From Chloroflexota bacterium (GTDB lineage Bacteria; Chloroflexota; Anaerolineae; J102): 9,550 bases of DNA. The position numbers were made by a program, and so were the translations under genes. The notes under the pieces were generated by a model. That model searched no databases. It saw nothing but the letters and a program-made list of their open reading frames with translations, and was not told the DNA's origin. Of this stretch, positions 1 to 7,313 are shown piece by piece (within the stretch, counting starts at the first letter, position 1; each line of letters starts with the position of its first letter). The stretch covers positions 1,495-11,044 of the forward strand of contig JAADFV010000227.1 of assembly GCA_013152695.1 (NCBI GenBank). Direction: 5' to 3'.

Positions 1-162
1 CATTTCACCGTTGCGGTCGGTGATGCCGGTGCCCATATCCAGCACTTCGTAAATGATGGCGCTCATGGCCGTGCGGCGCAGGGCGGCAAACATCTCATCC
101 GCTGCCGCCTGCAACGAATTCTGAATGATTTCCATGGTGATCGGATCATAGTGCTTACTCAT
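1..162 (-). CDS. hyuB: HyuB-type hydantoinase B / oxoprolinase subunit, N-terminal part (runs off left edge)
   Basis: The first 54 codons of a hydantoinase B family subunit are present; the rest lies beyond the left edge (family members are usually over 500 residues). The protein begins MSKHYDPITMEIIQNSL and continues with an ADEMFAALRRTAMS block and VLDMGTGITDRNGEM. This matches the usual N-terminal pattern of the family: DPIT-E-I-N, then ADEM-ALRRTA-S, then a D-G motif. The start ATG at 160-162 is set by a strong AGGAGG-type ribosome site (166-174). The gene overlaps the end of hyuA by 8 bases, so the two are probably translationally coupled and form one complex. HyuA and HyuB together catalyse ATP-dependent opening of hydantoins, 5-oxoproline or related lactams; some relatives (acetone and acetophenone carboxylases) instead carboxylate ketones. 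The exact substrate cannot be read from this fragment. Family assignment is firm, reaction is inferred. Confidence 0.88.
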   Translation of the reverse strand, partial: MSKHYDPITMEIIQNSLQAAADEMFAALRRTAMSAIIYEVLDMGTGITDRNGEM

Positions 163-2224
163 TGCTTCCTCCTTGCAGGGCAGTCAGGATTTGATAATTG
201 CCATAGTCATCGATCTCGCAGGGCATGCCCGGAGGGATGACAACCGTGGTTTCTGCCTCTTCGATGATAGCCGGGCCTTCAAAGCGCATACCCGGTGTGA
301 GGGCATCACCGTCGTAAATCGTGGCCTGATGAACGCCTGCTTCCAGAAAATCGACTTTCCTGATGCCTTTGATTGCTTGCTCGATTTTACCGTTGCCTGC
401 TGGCAGTTTTTGTGGTTTGAGCTTGTCGACCTCGGCCATGGCGATGAGATGGTAGGTCACGAGTTCGATGGGCGCATCCAGGCGATAGGTGTATTCCCGC
501 TCGTAGTTGACATGAAAATGTTCGATGATGTCATCCAGCATTGTTTCTGAGATGGGGCCGTTAGGTAGGTCGATTTCTGTAGAATGTTCCTGGTTTTGAT
601 AGCGAAAACGGCCGTAGCGCAAGAAACTCACGCGAGAGCGATCGATGTTTTCAGCTTCGTATTCCTGATAGGCACGTTCCTCGAGCGCAGCAAAAACGTC
701 ACTCATCTGCTGGGCGGCACTGGCTGAGGTGAGTTCGACAATCTGGGTTTGCAGATAATCGCGACGGAGGTCGCTGAGGAGCATGCCCCAGGCCGAGAAG
801 ACGCCGGAAAGATGGGGAATAATCACTTTTTTGATACCCAGTTCGGCTGCGAGGGTGCAGGCATGCATGCCGCCACCGCCGCCAAAGGCAATCAGGGTGA
901 AATCACGCGGATCGTGACCACGGTTGACCGAGATTAGTTTGATGGCGTTGACCATGTTGTTGTTGGCCAGGCGAATAATGCCGCGCGCTGTCTCTTGACG
1001 ACTGATCTTCAGCTTTGCCGCCAGCTTGTCCAATGCTTCGTTCACGCCCTTCATGTCGGCGACAATGGTTCCCCCACAGAAATAATTGGGGTTGATGCAG
1101 CCCAGGGCCAGATTGGCATCGGTGGTAGTGGCGTTGGTGCCCCCTTTGCCGTAGGAAACCGGACCCGGATCGGCGCCGGCGCTTTGCGGGCCCACATGTA
1201 ACCGCTCGAATTCATCGATCCAGGCAATCGAGCCCCCTCCCTGCCCGATTTCGACCAGATCGACCACCGGTACCATGGCAGGATAGCCGGCAAAGACCTC
1301 GGTTTGCTCGACCATGTAATTGGTGTTCAGCTTGACCTGGCCATCGGTAATGAGCCCGCACTTGGCCGTCGTGCCGCCGATATCGAGGGCAATCACCTCA
1401 GATTCACCGATCAGGTGCCCGAGAATCGCTGCTCCCCAAACACCGCTGGCCGGCCCCGATTCGATCATGGTGATGGGGATCTCTCGCGCATTTCTGATTG
1501 TATCGATGCCGCAGTTGGATTGCATGATGTAGGGCGTACAAGTCATCCCGCCCTTGCTCAGGCGCCCGGTAAGGTCGTCGAGATAGCGATGGGAGATGGG
1601 TTGGACGTAGGCCGAGAGAACGGCTGTGCTCGTCCGCTCATACTCACGCCACTCCCGCGTGATCTGGTACGACCCGACCACTGACACTTCAGGCCAGAGA
1701 GCCTTGATTTCCTGCACTGTGGCTTCCTCGTGCGCCGAGTTGGCATAGGAGTTGAGGAGGCATACGGCGATGGCTTCCACGCCTTCGGCACGAAAATCAG
1801 CGAGGATGTCGGGCAGAGCCGACAAATCCAGGGGCTTGCTTTCGATCCCTTTGTAATTGATGCGACCGGGCACTTCACGCCGTAAATAGCGCGGCACAAA
1901 AGGCTTGGGTTTCTGGTACTCGAGATTGAAGTAGTCGGGGCGATTACCGCGACCGATCTCCAGAACATCGCGAAAACCTTCGCTGGTAATGAGGGCCGTC
2001 TTGGCTCCCTTGCGCTCGGTGATGGCGTTGATAACAATGGTGGTGCCATGCACGAAGGAAATGAACTGGCTGGGGGTCAGCGCGGCGGCCTCGATCACGT
2101 CCATCACGCCTTGCTCGAATTGGTGTGGTGTGGTGTGACTTTTGGCTGTGCGCACAGTTCCGTCTGCATCGACGCAGACAAGATCGGTGAAAGTGCCACC
2201 GATATCAGTAGCTACTCTTGTCAT
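155..2224 (-). CDS. hyuA: HyuA-type hydantoinase A / 5-oxoprolinase-like ATP-dependent subunit
   Basis: A 689-residue protein, a normal length for hydantoinase A subunits. The N-terminal domain starts with the ASKHA-type phosphate motif DIGGTFTDLV (residues 7-16). It continues with HGTTIVINAITERKGAKTAL (59-78) and GFRDVLEIGRGNRPDYFNLE (83-102), both typical of the Hydantoinase_A N-terminal region. The catalytic domain carries a second phosphate-type motif DIGGTTAK (281-288), the glycine loop EIGQGGGSIAW (325-335) and SAGADPGP (348-355). The GHDPRDFTLIAFGGGGGMHA block follows (436-455). The protein should bind ATP and work with HyuB in the cytoplasm to activate and open a hydantoin, lactam or oxoproline-like ring; relatives carboxylate ketones. 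The frame stays open upstream to an ATG at 2309-2311, but that adds 29 residues with no family match. The ATG at 2222-2224 has AGGAG at 2233-2237 and begins directly at the conserved MTRVATDIGG. Family is certain; substrate is not. Confidence 0.93.
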   Translation of the reverse strand: MTRVATDIGGTFTDLVCVDADGTVRTAKSHTTPHQFEQGVMDVIEAAALTPSQFISFVHGTTIVINAITERKGAKTALITSEGFRDVLEIGRGNRPDYFNLEYQKPKPFVPRYLRREVPGRINYKGIESKPLDLSALPDILADFRAEGVEAIAVCLLNSYANSAHEEATVQEIKALWPEVSVVGSYQITREWREYERTSTAVLSAYVQPISHRYLDDLTGRLSKGGMTCTPYIMQSNCGIDTIRNAREIPITMIESGPASGVWGAAILGHLIGESEVIALDIGGTTAKCGLITDGQVKLNTNYMVEQTEVFAGYPAMVPVVDLVEIGQGGGSIAWIDEFERLHVGPQSAGADPGPVSYGKGGTNATTTDANLALGCINPNYFCGGTIVADMKGVNEALDKLAAKLKISRQETARGIIRLANNNMVNAIKLISVNRGHDPRDFTLIAFGGGGGMHACTLAAELGIKKVIIPHLSGVFSAWGMLLSDLRRDYLQTQIVELTSASAAQQMSDVFAALEERAYQEYEAENIDRSRVSFLRYGRFRYQNQEHSTEIDLPNGPISETMLDDIIEHFHVNYEREYTYRLDAPIELVTYHLIAMAEVDKLKPQKLPAGNGKIEQAIKGIRKVDFLEAGVHQATIYDGDALTPGMRFEGPAIIEEAETTVVIPPGMPCEIDDYGNYQILTALQGGSNE
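166..174 (-). promoter_or_regulatory. Ribosome binding site of hyuB inside the hyuA 3' end
   Basis: On the minus strand the last codons of hyuA (Gly-Gly-Ser) also spell an AGGAGG-containing Shine-Dalgarno sequence, a few bases before the hyuB ATG at 160-162. The hyuA TAA lies at 155-157, inside hyuB. Terminating hyuA ribosomes therefore finish directly over the hyuB start, an arrangement that favours 1:1 synthesis of two complex partners. Confidence 0.75.
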
Positions 2225-2232
2225 GGGATTGG

Positions 2233-2237
2233 CTCCT
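2233..2237 (-). promoter_or_regulatory. Ribosome binding site that fixes the hyuA start
   Basis: AGGAG lies 8 bases before the ATG at 2222-2224 on the minus strand. This supports that start over the upstream in-frame ATG at 2309-2311. Confidence 0.6.
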
Positions 2238-2293
2238 GAGATGAGATCAAAGGGATATGGAGTAAGGAGTAAGAAGCAGGATGTGGGGCGGGG

Positions 2294-2316
2294 ATGAGGT
2301 CGTCGCGCCACCTCAT
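2294..2316 (-). other. Short inverted repeat between the racemase and hyuA genes
   Basis: ATGAGGT (2294-2300) and ACCTCAT (2310-2316) form a perfect 7-bp stem with a 9-base GC-rich loop, inside the 113-base spacer 2225-2337. There is no U-run after it on the transcript, so it is not a standard intrinsic terminator. It could be an RNA-processing or mRNA-stability hairpin between the racemase and hyuAB parts of the message, or chance. Confidence 0.35.
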
Positions 2317-2337
2317 TTATGGCCCACCTGGCTGCTT

Positions 2338-3162
2338 TTACCCATTTTCAGGACTGGTTTCGTTGCGGGGAACGATAATTCTGTTGCCGAAGGTGTATGG
2401 TTTTTTGAAGATTCCGAATTCAGCCAGTTCGCCGGCAGGGGGGGCTTCGCTACCCCATTTGCGACTGGGCTTCCAACCACACTGCTTCTTCAAGAGGGCC
2501 GCGTGTTCGGCAGCTTTGAAAGCAGCAATCGAGGGATCGATGACTGGCACACCCAATTCTGCCTCCAGCTCTTTGTAGAAACCGGTTTCGAGGGTGCAGC
2601 CCAGAATCAATGATTCGGCGTAATCTTCTTCTACGGCTTTTCGCCCGGCAGCAATCAAACGGCTGCGTGTGTACTCGTGATCTTGTTGAAATTCGAGGAC
2701 ATTCATGTCGAGCTGGCGGAAGGACATAAGCTTATCTCCGTAGCCATAATGCCGCACGGTGTTACGCATCTGATTCACCCATTTGTATTGGCCCACGAGG
2801 ATAGAAAAGCTATTTGCCAGGGTCAAGGCCGTTTCGATGGAGGAATGGCAGGGGGCGACGACGATCATATCGCCGGATATCTCACGGGCATCATGTAGGG
2901 CCGTGTCATAGAAGCAGCCGATAACCATGGCATCGAAACCTTCTTTCGCAGCCTGATGGGCGGCCCGCACGATCTCGGCCGTGACAATGGCTTCATAGGT
3001 ACGGTACTCAAGATTAGTAATCGGTCCAATACGGTCAGGATCGAAGGAGGTGATATGAGCTTCGGTGGCAGGATATTTGTACTCTCTGATCCAGTCGGCC
3101 ATGAATTCGTCATAATCATCGCTGCCAACAGGGTCTAGAAACATTACTTTAAGGGAATGCAT
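2338..3162 (-). CDS. Asp/Glu/hydantoin racemase family protein (HyuE-like)
   Basis: A 274-residue cytoplasmic enzyme of the Asp/Glu/hydantoin racemase superfamily, which uses two cysteines as acid/base in a cofactor-independent 1,1-proton transfer. The two expected cysteines are visible: Cys83 in VIGCFYDTAL and Cys189 in LILGCTLETG. Their 106-residue spacing is close to the 105 recalled for the characterised hydantoin racemase of Sinorhizobium meliloti. The C-terminal PVIDPSIAA segment (206-214) is the usual pre-helix motif. The protein ends with an extra charged/Pro-rich tail of roughly 45 residues (from about 230) beyond the core fold, so it is somewhat longer than typical HyuE (about 240-250). 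The start at 3160-3162 is supported by GGAG at 3170-3173. It lies 41 bases downstream of the oppF stop and just upstream of hyuAB, so it probably epimerises the compound that HyuAB processes. Related folds include maleate isomerase and arylmalonate decarboxylase; the neighbours make racemase the likelier role. Confidence 0.82.
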   Translation of the reverse strand: MHSLKVMFLDPVGSDDYDEFMADWIREYKYPATEAHITSFDPDRIGPITNLEYRTYEAIVTAEIVRAAHQAAKEGFDAMVIGCFYDTALHDAREISGDMIVVAPCHSSIETALTLANSFSILVGQYKWVNQMRNTVRHYGYGDKLMSFRQLDMNVLEFQQDHEYTRSRLIAAGRKAVEEDYAESLILGCTLETGFYKELEAELGVPVIDPSIAAFKAAEHAALLKKQCGWKPSRKWGSEAPPAGELAEFGIFKKPYTFGNRIIVPRNETSPENG

Positions 3163-3203
3163 CGCTCCACTCCATCAATGGTCGAGTGTCATTTGTCAGG
3201 GGT

Positions 3204-4217
3204 TTAGTTGTTTGTTTGGACAGAATGTTCAGAGGTGGGGGGCTGCTCGAAGAGGTGGCAGCGAACGGTGTGCCCCGGCGCTGTTTCCACCATCACCGGG
3301 TCCACCTGCTCACATATTTCCATGGCATAAGGGCAGCGTTGGTGGAAACTACAGCCGGGAGGCACGTTGACAGGGCTAGGAATTTCACCACGGGATTCGA
3401 TTTTGGCCGGTTTGATCGCCTCTTCTTCTTCAGTGAGCACCGGGATGGAAGAGAGAAGCATCTGGGTGTAGGGATGGAGGGGTTTCTCGAAAAACTCTTC
3501 CGCCTCGGCCACCTCACATATCTTGCCCAAGTACATGATCGCCACACGTGAGGCAACATTGCGCATGAGGCTGAGGTCGTGGGTAATGAAAAGGTATGAG
3601 AGATCGAATTCTTGTTGCAGTCGAATGAGCAAATTGATCACTTTTCCCTGAATGGAAACATCCAGGGCGGAGGTGGGTTCATCGAGAACGATGATGGAGG
3701 GGTCTGTTGCCAGGGCGCGGGCGATGGCAACGATCTGTTTTTCGCCGCCGCTCAATTGGCGGGGGTATTTGTGCATGTATTCAGGAGGTAGCTCCACCAG
3801 GTTGAGCAGCCGTACAATTTCCTCCAGGCGGTTCTTCTGGGGCTGATGGATGCGCAAAGGCAGATCGAGGATGTTTTTGATGGTACGGCGAGGGTTGAGA
3901 GAGGAGCCAGGGTCCTGGAAGACGATTTGGATCTCCTTTTTATGCATCTGCGAGCGACCTTTCGGATCCGCGTACAAATCATCACCCTGAAAATGGATGG
4001 AACCCGAAGTGGGGTGATACATGCCGACCGTGATGTAGGCCACCGTGCTTTTCCCTGAACCCGACTCTCCTACGAGACCGAATGTTTCCCCTTTGCGTAA
4101 GCTGAAGGAGACGCCATCGACCGCTTTTACGGTAATGGGTGTGCGCTTGATCACGCCCTCGTGACCGATGACGAAATGTTTTTTCAGATCGGTGATGGTG
4201 AGGATCTCGTCATTCAT
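3204..4217 (-). CDS. PepT-family ABC transporter ATP-binding protein (OppF/DppF-like)
   Basis: A 337-residue ABC ATPase, the second of the two nucleotide-binding subunits of this importer. It carries Walker [10 protein letters not shown] (50-58), Q-loop Gln101 in [10 protein letters not shown], signature LSGGEKQ (155-161), Walker [13 protein letters not shown] (175-186) and H-loop His213 in ITHDLSL. The C-terminal oligopeptide/dipeptide-transporter extension has [17 protein letters not shown] and a final Cys320. These four cysteines (289, 295, 302, 320) match the pattern that binds a [4Fe-4S] cluster in characterised DppD/OppD-type ATPases; cluster binding here is inferred. All catalytic motifs are present, so this ATPase looks functional. 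Its start ATG (4215-4217) overlaps the oppD TGA (4214-4216) in an ATGA arrangement, and AAGGAG at 4226-4231 serves as ribosome site. It should power uptake at the inner face of the membrane together with the OppD-like subunit, whose gene is disrupted. Confidence 0.92.
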   Translation of the reverse strand: MNDEILTITDLKKHFVIGHEGVIKRTPITVKAVDGVSFSLRKGETFGLVGESGSGKSTVAYITVGMYHPTSGSIHFQGDDLYADPKGRSQMHKKEIQIVFQDPGSSLNPRRTIKNILDLPLRIHQPQKNRLEEIVRLLNLVELPPEYMHKYPRQLSGGEKQIVAIARALATDPSIIVLDEPTSALDVSIQGKVINLLIRLQQEFDLSYLFITHDLSLMRNVASRVAIMYLGKICEVAEAEEFFEKPLHPYTQMLLSSIPVLTEEEEAIKPAKIESRGEIPSPVNVPPGCSFHQRCPYAMEICEQVDPVMVETAPGHTVRCHLFEQPPTSEHSVQTNN

Positions 4218-5232
4218 GACACCATCTCCTTCTGCGTGGACGCGGAAGCCGTTTTGGGGAATTGATCATAGAGAAAACAGGCCACGTGATGTTCTTCCTC
4301 GACGGTATAAAATTCGGGTTTGTGCTCCTGGCAGATGTCCATGGCGCGTGGACAACGGGGATGAAAACGACAGCCCGTGGGCGGTTCCAGATAGTTGGGA
4401 ATACGTCCCGGTATGCCATGGGCAACGCCCCCTCCCGTCAGCTTGGGTACGGCGTCCATGAGCCCCTGCGTGTAAGGATGGTAGGGGTTGGTGAAAAGTC
4501 TGTGAGTGGGAGCAACTTCGACCATATTACCGGCATACATCACATACAGGCGGTCGGTCATCTGACGGACAATGCCCAAGGTGTGGGTGATGAGAATGAC
4601 AGAGCTATCACGTTGCTCCACCAATTGGTGCAGCAGTCGCAAAACCTGATCCTGGATGGTGACATCGAGGGAGGTGCCGGGTTCATCGGCAATGAGCAGC
4701 TCGGCAGGGCCATGCCGATGCACACGCGTTGGCGCATACCGCCACTGAGCTGAACGGGGTAGGCGTCGAGCAGGCGCTCGGGATCGGCCAGAGCCACGTC
4801 TTTGAGGGCCTGGATTGCTTTTTGATGGATGGCTTTGCGGGGGAGCTTGTGGTTTTCCGGCGAAGCGTATTTGATCACGGGTTCGAGCTGTTGGCCGATG
4901 GTAAAGACAGGATTGAGGGCGGCGGTGGGGTCCTGGAAAATCATGGAGATGCCCTGGCCTCGCACATTACGCATTTCTTTGTCTTTTAAGTGACGAAGGT
5001 CTTGGCCATGAAAGCGGATTTCACCGCTTTGAATAAATGCGGGTGGCTGCGGCAGAATGCGGAGAATGGCTTTCATGGTGGTGGTCTTACCGCAGCCGGT
5101 TTCACCTACCAACCCCACTTTCTCACCCTTGTGGACAACAAAATCAATGCCATCCAGGACTCTTAGCTTTCCGCCGTAGACGTTGAAGCCCACATGGAGG
5201 TCTTCGATCTGCAATAAAGGTGTCATTGTCAT
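4214..5232 (-). pseudogene. PepT-family ABC transporter ATP-binding protein (OppD/DppD-like), frameshifted
   Basis: Two reading frames together make one OppD/DppD-like ATPase. The upstream part (start ATG 5230-5232, codons down to 4705, 176 residues) holds Walker A GETGCGKTT (43-51), Q-loop Gln100 in IFQDPTAALNP and signature LSGGMRQ (162-168). The downstream part (about 4703-4214) holds Walker B LLIADEPGTSLD, H-loop ITHTLG and the C-terminal cysteine motif CRFHPRCPRAMDIC. Family members have about five residues between the MAL after the signature and LLIADEP. Here only 5 bases (4700-4704) remain, implying a loss of about 10 bases. Translation in the first frame runs to a stop at 4558-4560, giving a 224-residue protein without Walker B or H-loop. 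A GTG at 4721-4723 opens the second frame but has no evident ribosome site. AGGAGG at 5239-5244 fixes the start, one base after the oppC stop. Restoring 10 bases gives 342 residues, a normal length. This is either a true lesion or a sequence error. Confidence 0.82.
4700..4704 (-). other. Frameshift junction in the oppD-like gene
   Basis: These five bases separate the in-frame Met-Ala-Leu after the ABC signature (ending at 4705) from the Leu-Leu-Ile-Ala-Asp-Glu Walker B codons (starting at 4699). Homologues such as E. coli OppD and DppD have 15 bases (five codons) here, so the missing length is about 10 bases rather than a one-base slip. Confidence 0.7.
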
Positions 5233-5233
5233 G

Positions 5234-6160
5234 CTACACCTCCTCTGCCGCAAAGAGGTCACGTAAACCGTCGCCCAGGAGATTGAAGCCGAGGACAACG
5301 ACGACAATGGCCAGAGCCGGGAATAGTGATATCCACCATTGGTCGGGGAGGTATTTGGCGCCGCTGGCGACCATCGTCCCTAACCCCGGCTTAGGCGGCT
5401 GCACCCCCAGGCCGACAAAACTGAGGGAGGCGCCGATGATGATCACCCAGCCCATGTCCAGGCTCATTTTCGTAAAGATGGAGGAAATCGTATTTGGGAG
5501 AATCTCGCGGAAGAGGATGTGGGCGGTGCTGGCGCCGGTCACTTCCGCCGAGCTGACGAAGAACTCATTGCGCAAGGCGCTGGTTTGGCCGTAGACGAGG
5601 CGGGTGTACCAGGGCCACCACATTAGGGAGATGGCGATCATCGAATGGGAGAGGTTGGGTTCCAGGACCGAAGCAATAGCCAGGGCCAGGATCAAGGAAG
5701 GCACCGAGAGAAAGATGTCGGTGATACGCATAATGACGGTATCGATGCGGGTGCCCTGAAAATACCCGGCAACAAGTCCCAGCAACACCCCCACCGGCAC
5801 GACCAGGACCAGGACAATAATGCCCATGGTCAAAGAAAAGCGAAAACCGAAAATGGTGCGGCTAAAAATGTCCCGGCCGATTTCATCGGTGCCGAAGAGG
5901 TGTTCCCAACTGGGAGGCTGGTTGGCGTTAGCGAAGTCGGTGAAGGGCTTGGTGGCGTGATCGGGATAGGGGGTGACGTAGGGAGCGAAGATGGCCAGGA
6001 AAACGACGAGGAAGATGGTGGCAGCTCCAACAATTGAAAGAGGATTGCGCGAGAATTTGTACCACGCTCTTCCCACATTCTCTCGCCTGCTATCGCGTTC
6101 GAGTTTTTTGAGCTGTTGAGGGGTCAGGCCCGACGGTAGTTCACTGACTTGTTGCGTCAT
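5234..6160 (-). CDS. PepT-family ABC transporter permease (DppC/OppC-like)
   Basis: A 308-residue inner-membrane permease of the DppC/OppC type. A cytoplasmic N-terminus with SRNPLSIVG (37-45) leads into the first membrane helix (about 41-63). An external loop carries the family motif HLFGTDEIGRDIFSRTI (87-103). Further helices lie at about 109-134, 144-166, 172-190, 236-253 and 277-296, giving six in all. The EAA cytoplasmic loop that contacts the ATPases is SAEVTGASTAHILFREILPN (204-223), with the conserved Gly and the I-LP ending. The open frame extends upstream to 6286, but those codons overlap the end of the oppB-like gene and show no family similarity. The ATG at 6158-6160 matches the usual length and lies 37 bases after the oppB stop. 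No clear Shine-Dalgarno precedes it, so the start is slightly uncertain. It pairs with the OppB-like permease to form the translocation channel. Confidence 0.92.
   Translation of the reverse strand: MTQQVSELPSGLTPQQLKKLERDSRRENVGRAWYKFSRNPLSIVGAATIFLVVFLAIFAPYVTPYPDHATKPFTDFANANQPPSWEHLFGTDEIGRDIFSRTIFGFRFSLTMGIIVLVLVVPVGVLLGLVAGYFQGTRIDTVIMRITDIFLSVPSLILALAIASVLEPNLSHSMIAISLMWWPWYTRLVYGQTSALRNEFFVSSAEVTGASTAHILFREILPNTISSIFTKMSLDMGWVIIIGASLSFVGLGVQPPKPGLGTMVASGAKYLPDQWWISLFPALAIVVVVLGFNLLGDGLRDLFAAEEV
5239..5244 (-). promoter_or_regulatory. Ribosome binding site of the oppD-like gene
   Basis: AGGAGG lies within the last codons of the oppC-like gene, 6 bases before the ATG at 5230-5232. A second ATG two codons later (5224-5226) is 12 bases away and less well placed. 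This is the strongest internal ribosome site in the transporter block. Confidence 0.65.
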
Positions 6161-6197
6161 GAGGTGGACTTTGTCATGAGATGGAAAGTGCGGAAGG

Positions 6198-7226
6198 TTA
6201 TTCGCTTCTGGCTGAGCGCAAGCCGATACGTGGGTCAAGACGGGCGACGGTGATATCCACCACGATGTTGACAATGATGAAGACAATGCCCAGAATGAGG
6301 ATCACGGCAGAGATGGCATTCAAGTCTTTGCGCAGGATTGCATTCATGCCGTAACGTGAAAGTCCGGGCCAGACAAAGATAAGCTCAACCAAAAAGGCGT
6401 TGCTAAAATTAGCGGCAAAATCAAGGCCGATGATGGAGATGGTTGGAATCAGAGAGGGCTTGAGAAGGAAGCGACCCATCACAGTGCCTTCGGGGATGCC
6501 AAAGGCGCGGCTGGCGGCGATGTAGTCCTTGTTTAAGTTTTCCGACATGCTGGCACGAGTGATGCGCGCTTCCTGAGCCATAGAGCCCATGGCTAGAGCC
6601 AGGGCCGGCAAGACAAGATGCTTGAGGGCATCGAGCAAGGCCGCGAAATTCCCGGCGAGGAGGGAATCGACGGTCATAAAACCGGTCACTCTTGGCGGCC
6701 GCGTAACCTCTTCGCTCAGGCGGCCCAGGGTGGGGAACCAATGCAAAACATAACCAAAAAGCAGCAGGAAAAGGATAGCGAATACAAAGGAGGGTGTCAC
6801 TACGCCCATGTAGGAAAGGACACGCACGACATTGTCGACGAGTTTGTCCTTATGCCAGGCAGAAAGTGTGCCCAGGCCAATCCCGAGGCCGGCGGAGATG
6901 AGCAAAGAGAAGAGCGCAAGTTCAAGAGAGGCGGGAAAGAATTCGATAATATCTTGCGCTACCTCACGCCGTGTGACCAGGGAGATGCCGAAATCACCGT
7001 GCAAGGCATCCCGCAGCCAGTAAAAATACTGCACTGCCAGCGGCTCATTTAGATGCATTTGCTCTCGAATATTTTCAACTACCCAGTCCGGGGCGCGAGC
7101 CCCTACCGCCACGCGAGCCGGATCTCCGGGCATGACGCGGGCGATGACAAAAATCACCATCGAAAGGCCAAGTAAGACGAAGATCGAGTGAAAGGCTCGC
7201 TTACCGATGAAAGGTAAAAGCTTCAT
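6198..7226 (-). CDS. PepT-family ABC transporter permease (DppB/OppB-like)
   Basis: A 342-residue inner-membrane permease of the DppB/OppB type, full length. An N-terminal membrane helix (about 11-30) is followed by the family motif VMPGDPARV (31-39) and an external segment containing QYFYWLRDALHGDFGISL (66-83). Further helices lie at about 99-120, 134-160, 201-216, 265-285 and 305-327. The EAA loop reads KDYIAASRAFGIPEGTVM (233-250) with a following LLKPSLIPT, the region that docks on the ATPases. The C-terminus DITVARLDPRIGL is typical of the family. The start at 7224-7226 places the first helix correctly, but only a weak purine stretch precedes it. Expression may therefore depend on read-through from the highly expressed binding-protein gene, from which it is separated by a 120-base spacer with a strong hairpin. 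The gene is intact. Confidence 0.93.
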   Translation of the reverse strand: MKLLPFIGKRAFHSIFVLLGLSMVIFVIARVMPGDPARVAVGARAPDWVVENIREQMHLNEPLAVQYFYWLRDALHGDFGISLVTRREVAQDIIEFFPASLELALFSLLISAGLGIGLGTLSAWHKDKLVDNVVRVLSYMGVVTPSFVFAILFLLLFGYVLHWFPTLGRLSEEVTRPPRVTGFMTVDSLLAGNFAALLDALKHLVLPALALAMGSMAQEARITRASMSENLNKDYIAASRAFGIPEGTVMGRFLLKPSLIPTISIIGLDFAANFSNAFLVELIFVWPGLSRYGMNAILRKDLNAISAVILILGIVFIIVNIVVDITVARLDPRIGLRSARSE

Positions 7227-7259
7227 GAAGATGGCTCTATCAGGGAATCTGGCAGGGGG

Positions 7260-7313
7260 AGGTGCAGCGCACGCAAGTCATCGTTGGCAGGTCATTGTGC
7301 GTGCGCTGCGCCT
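7260..7313 (-). other. Strong GC-rich hairpin between the binding-protein and permease genes
   Basis: The arms at 7261-7275 and 7298-7312 are inverted repeats of 15 bases with a single mismatch (7263/7310), extendable by one A-T pair (7260/7313). They enclose a 22-base loop (7276-7297). The element sits in the 120-base gap after the substrate-binding-protein stop and before the first permease. On the transcript no U-run follows, so it is not a classical intrinsic terminator. By analogy with other ABC importer operons, it probably protects the 3' end of the binding-protein mRNA or partly blocks read-through, giving more binding protein than permease. The structure is directly visible; the role is inferred. 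Confidence 0.72.

Noticed and set aside
2225..2311. N-terminal extension of HyuA to the ATG at 2309-2311
   Set aside because: The 29 extra residues precede the conserved MTRVATDIGG start, have no family match and include the hairpin region; a good ribosome site supports 2224 instead.
173..2613. Several plus-strand frames of 60-126 codons opposite hyuA and the racemase gene
   Set aside because: All are antisense shadows of clear minus-strand genes, without ribosome sites or recognisable motifs.
6161..6286. N-terminal extension of the OppC-like permease
   Set aside because: It overlaps the end of the OppB-like gene by about 90 bases and encodes a segment unlike any DppC/OppC N-terminus.
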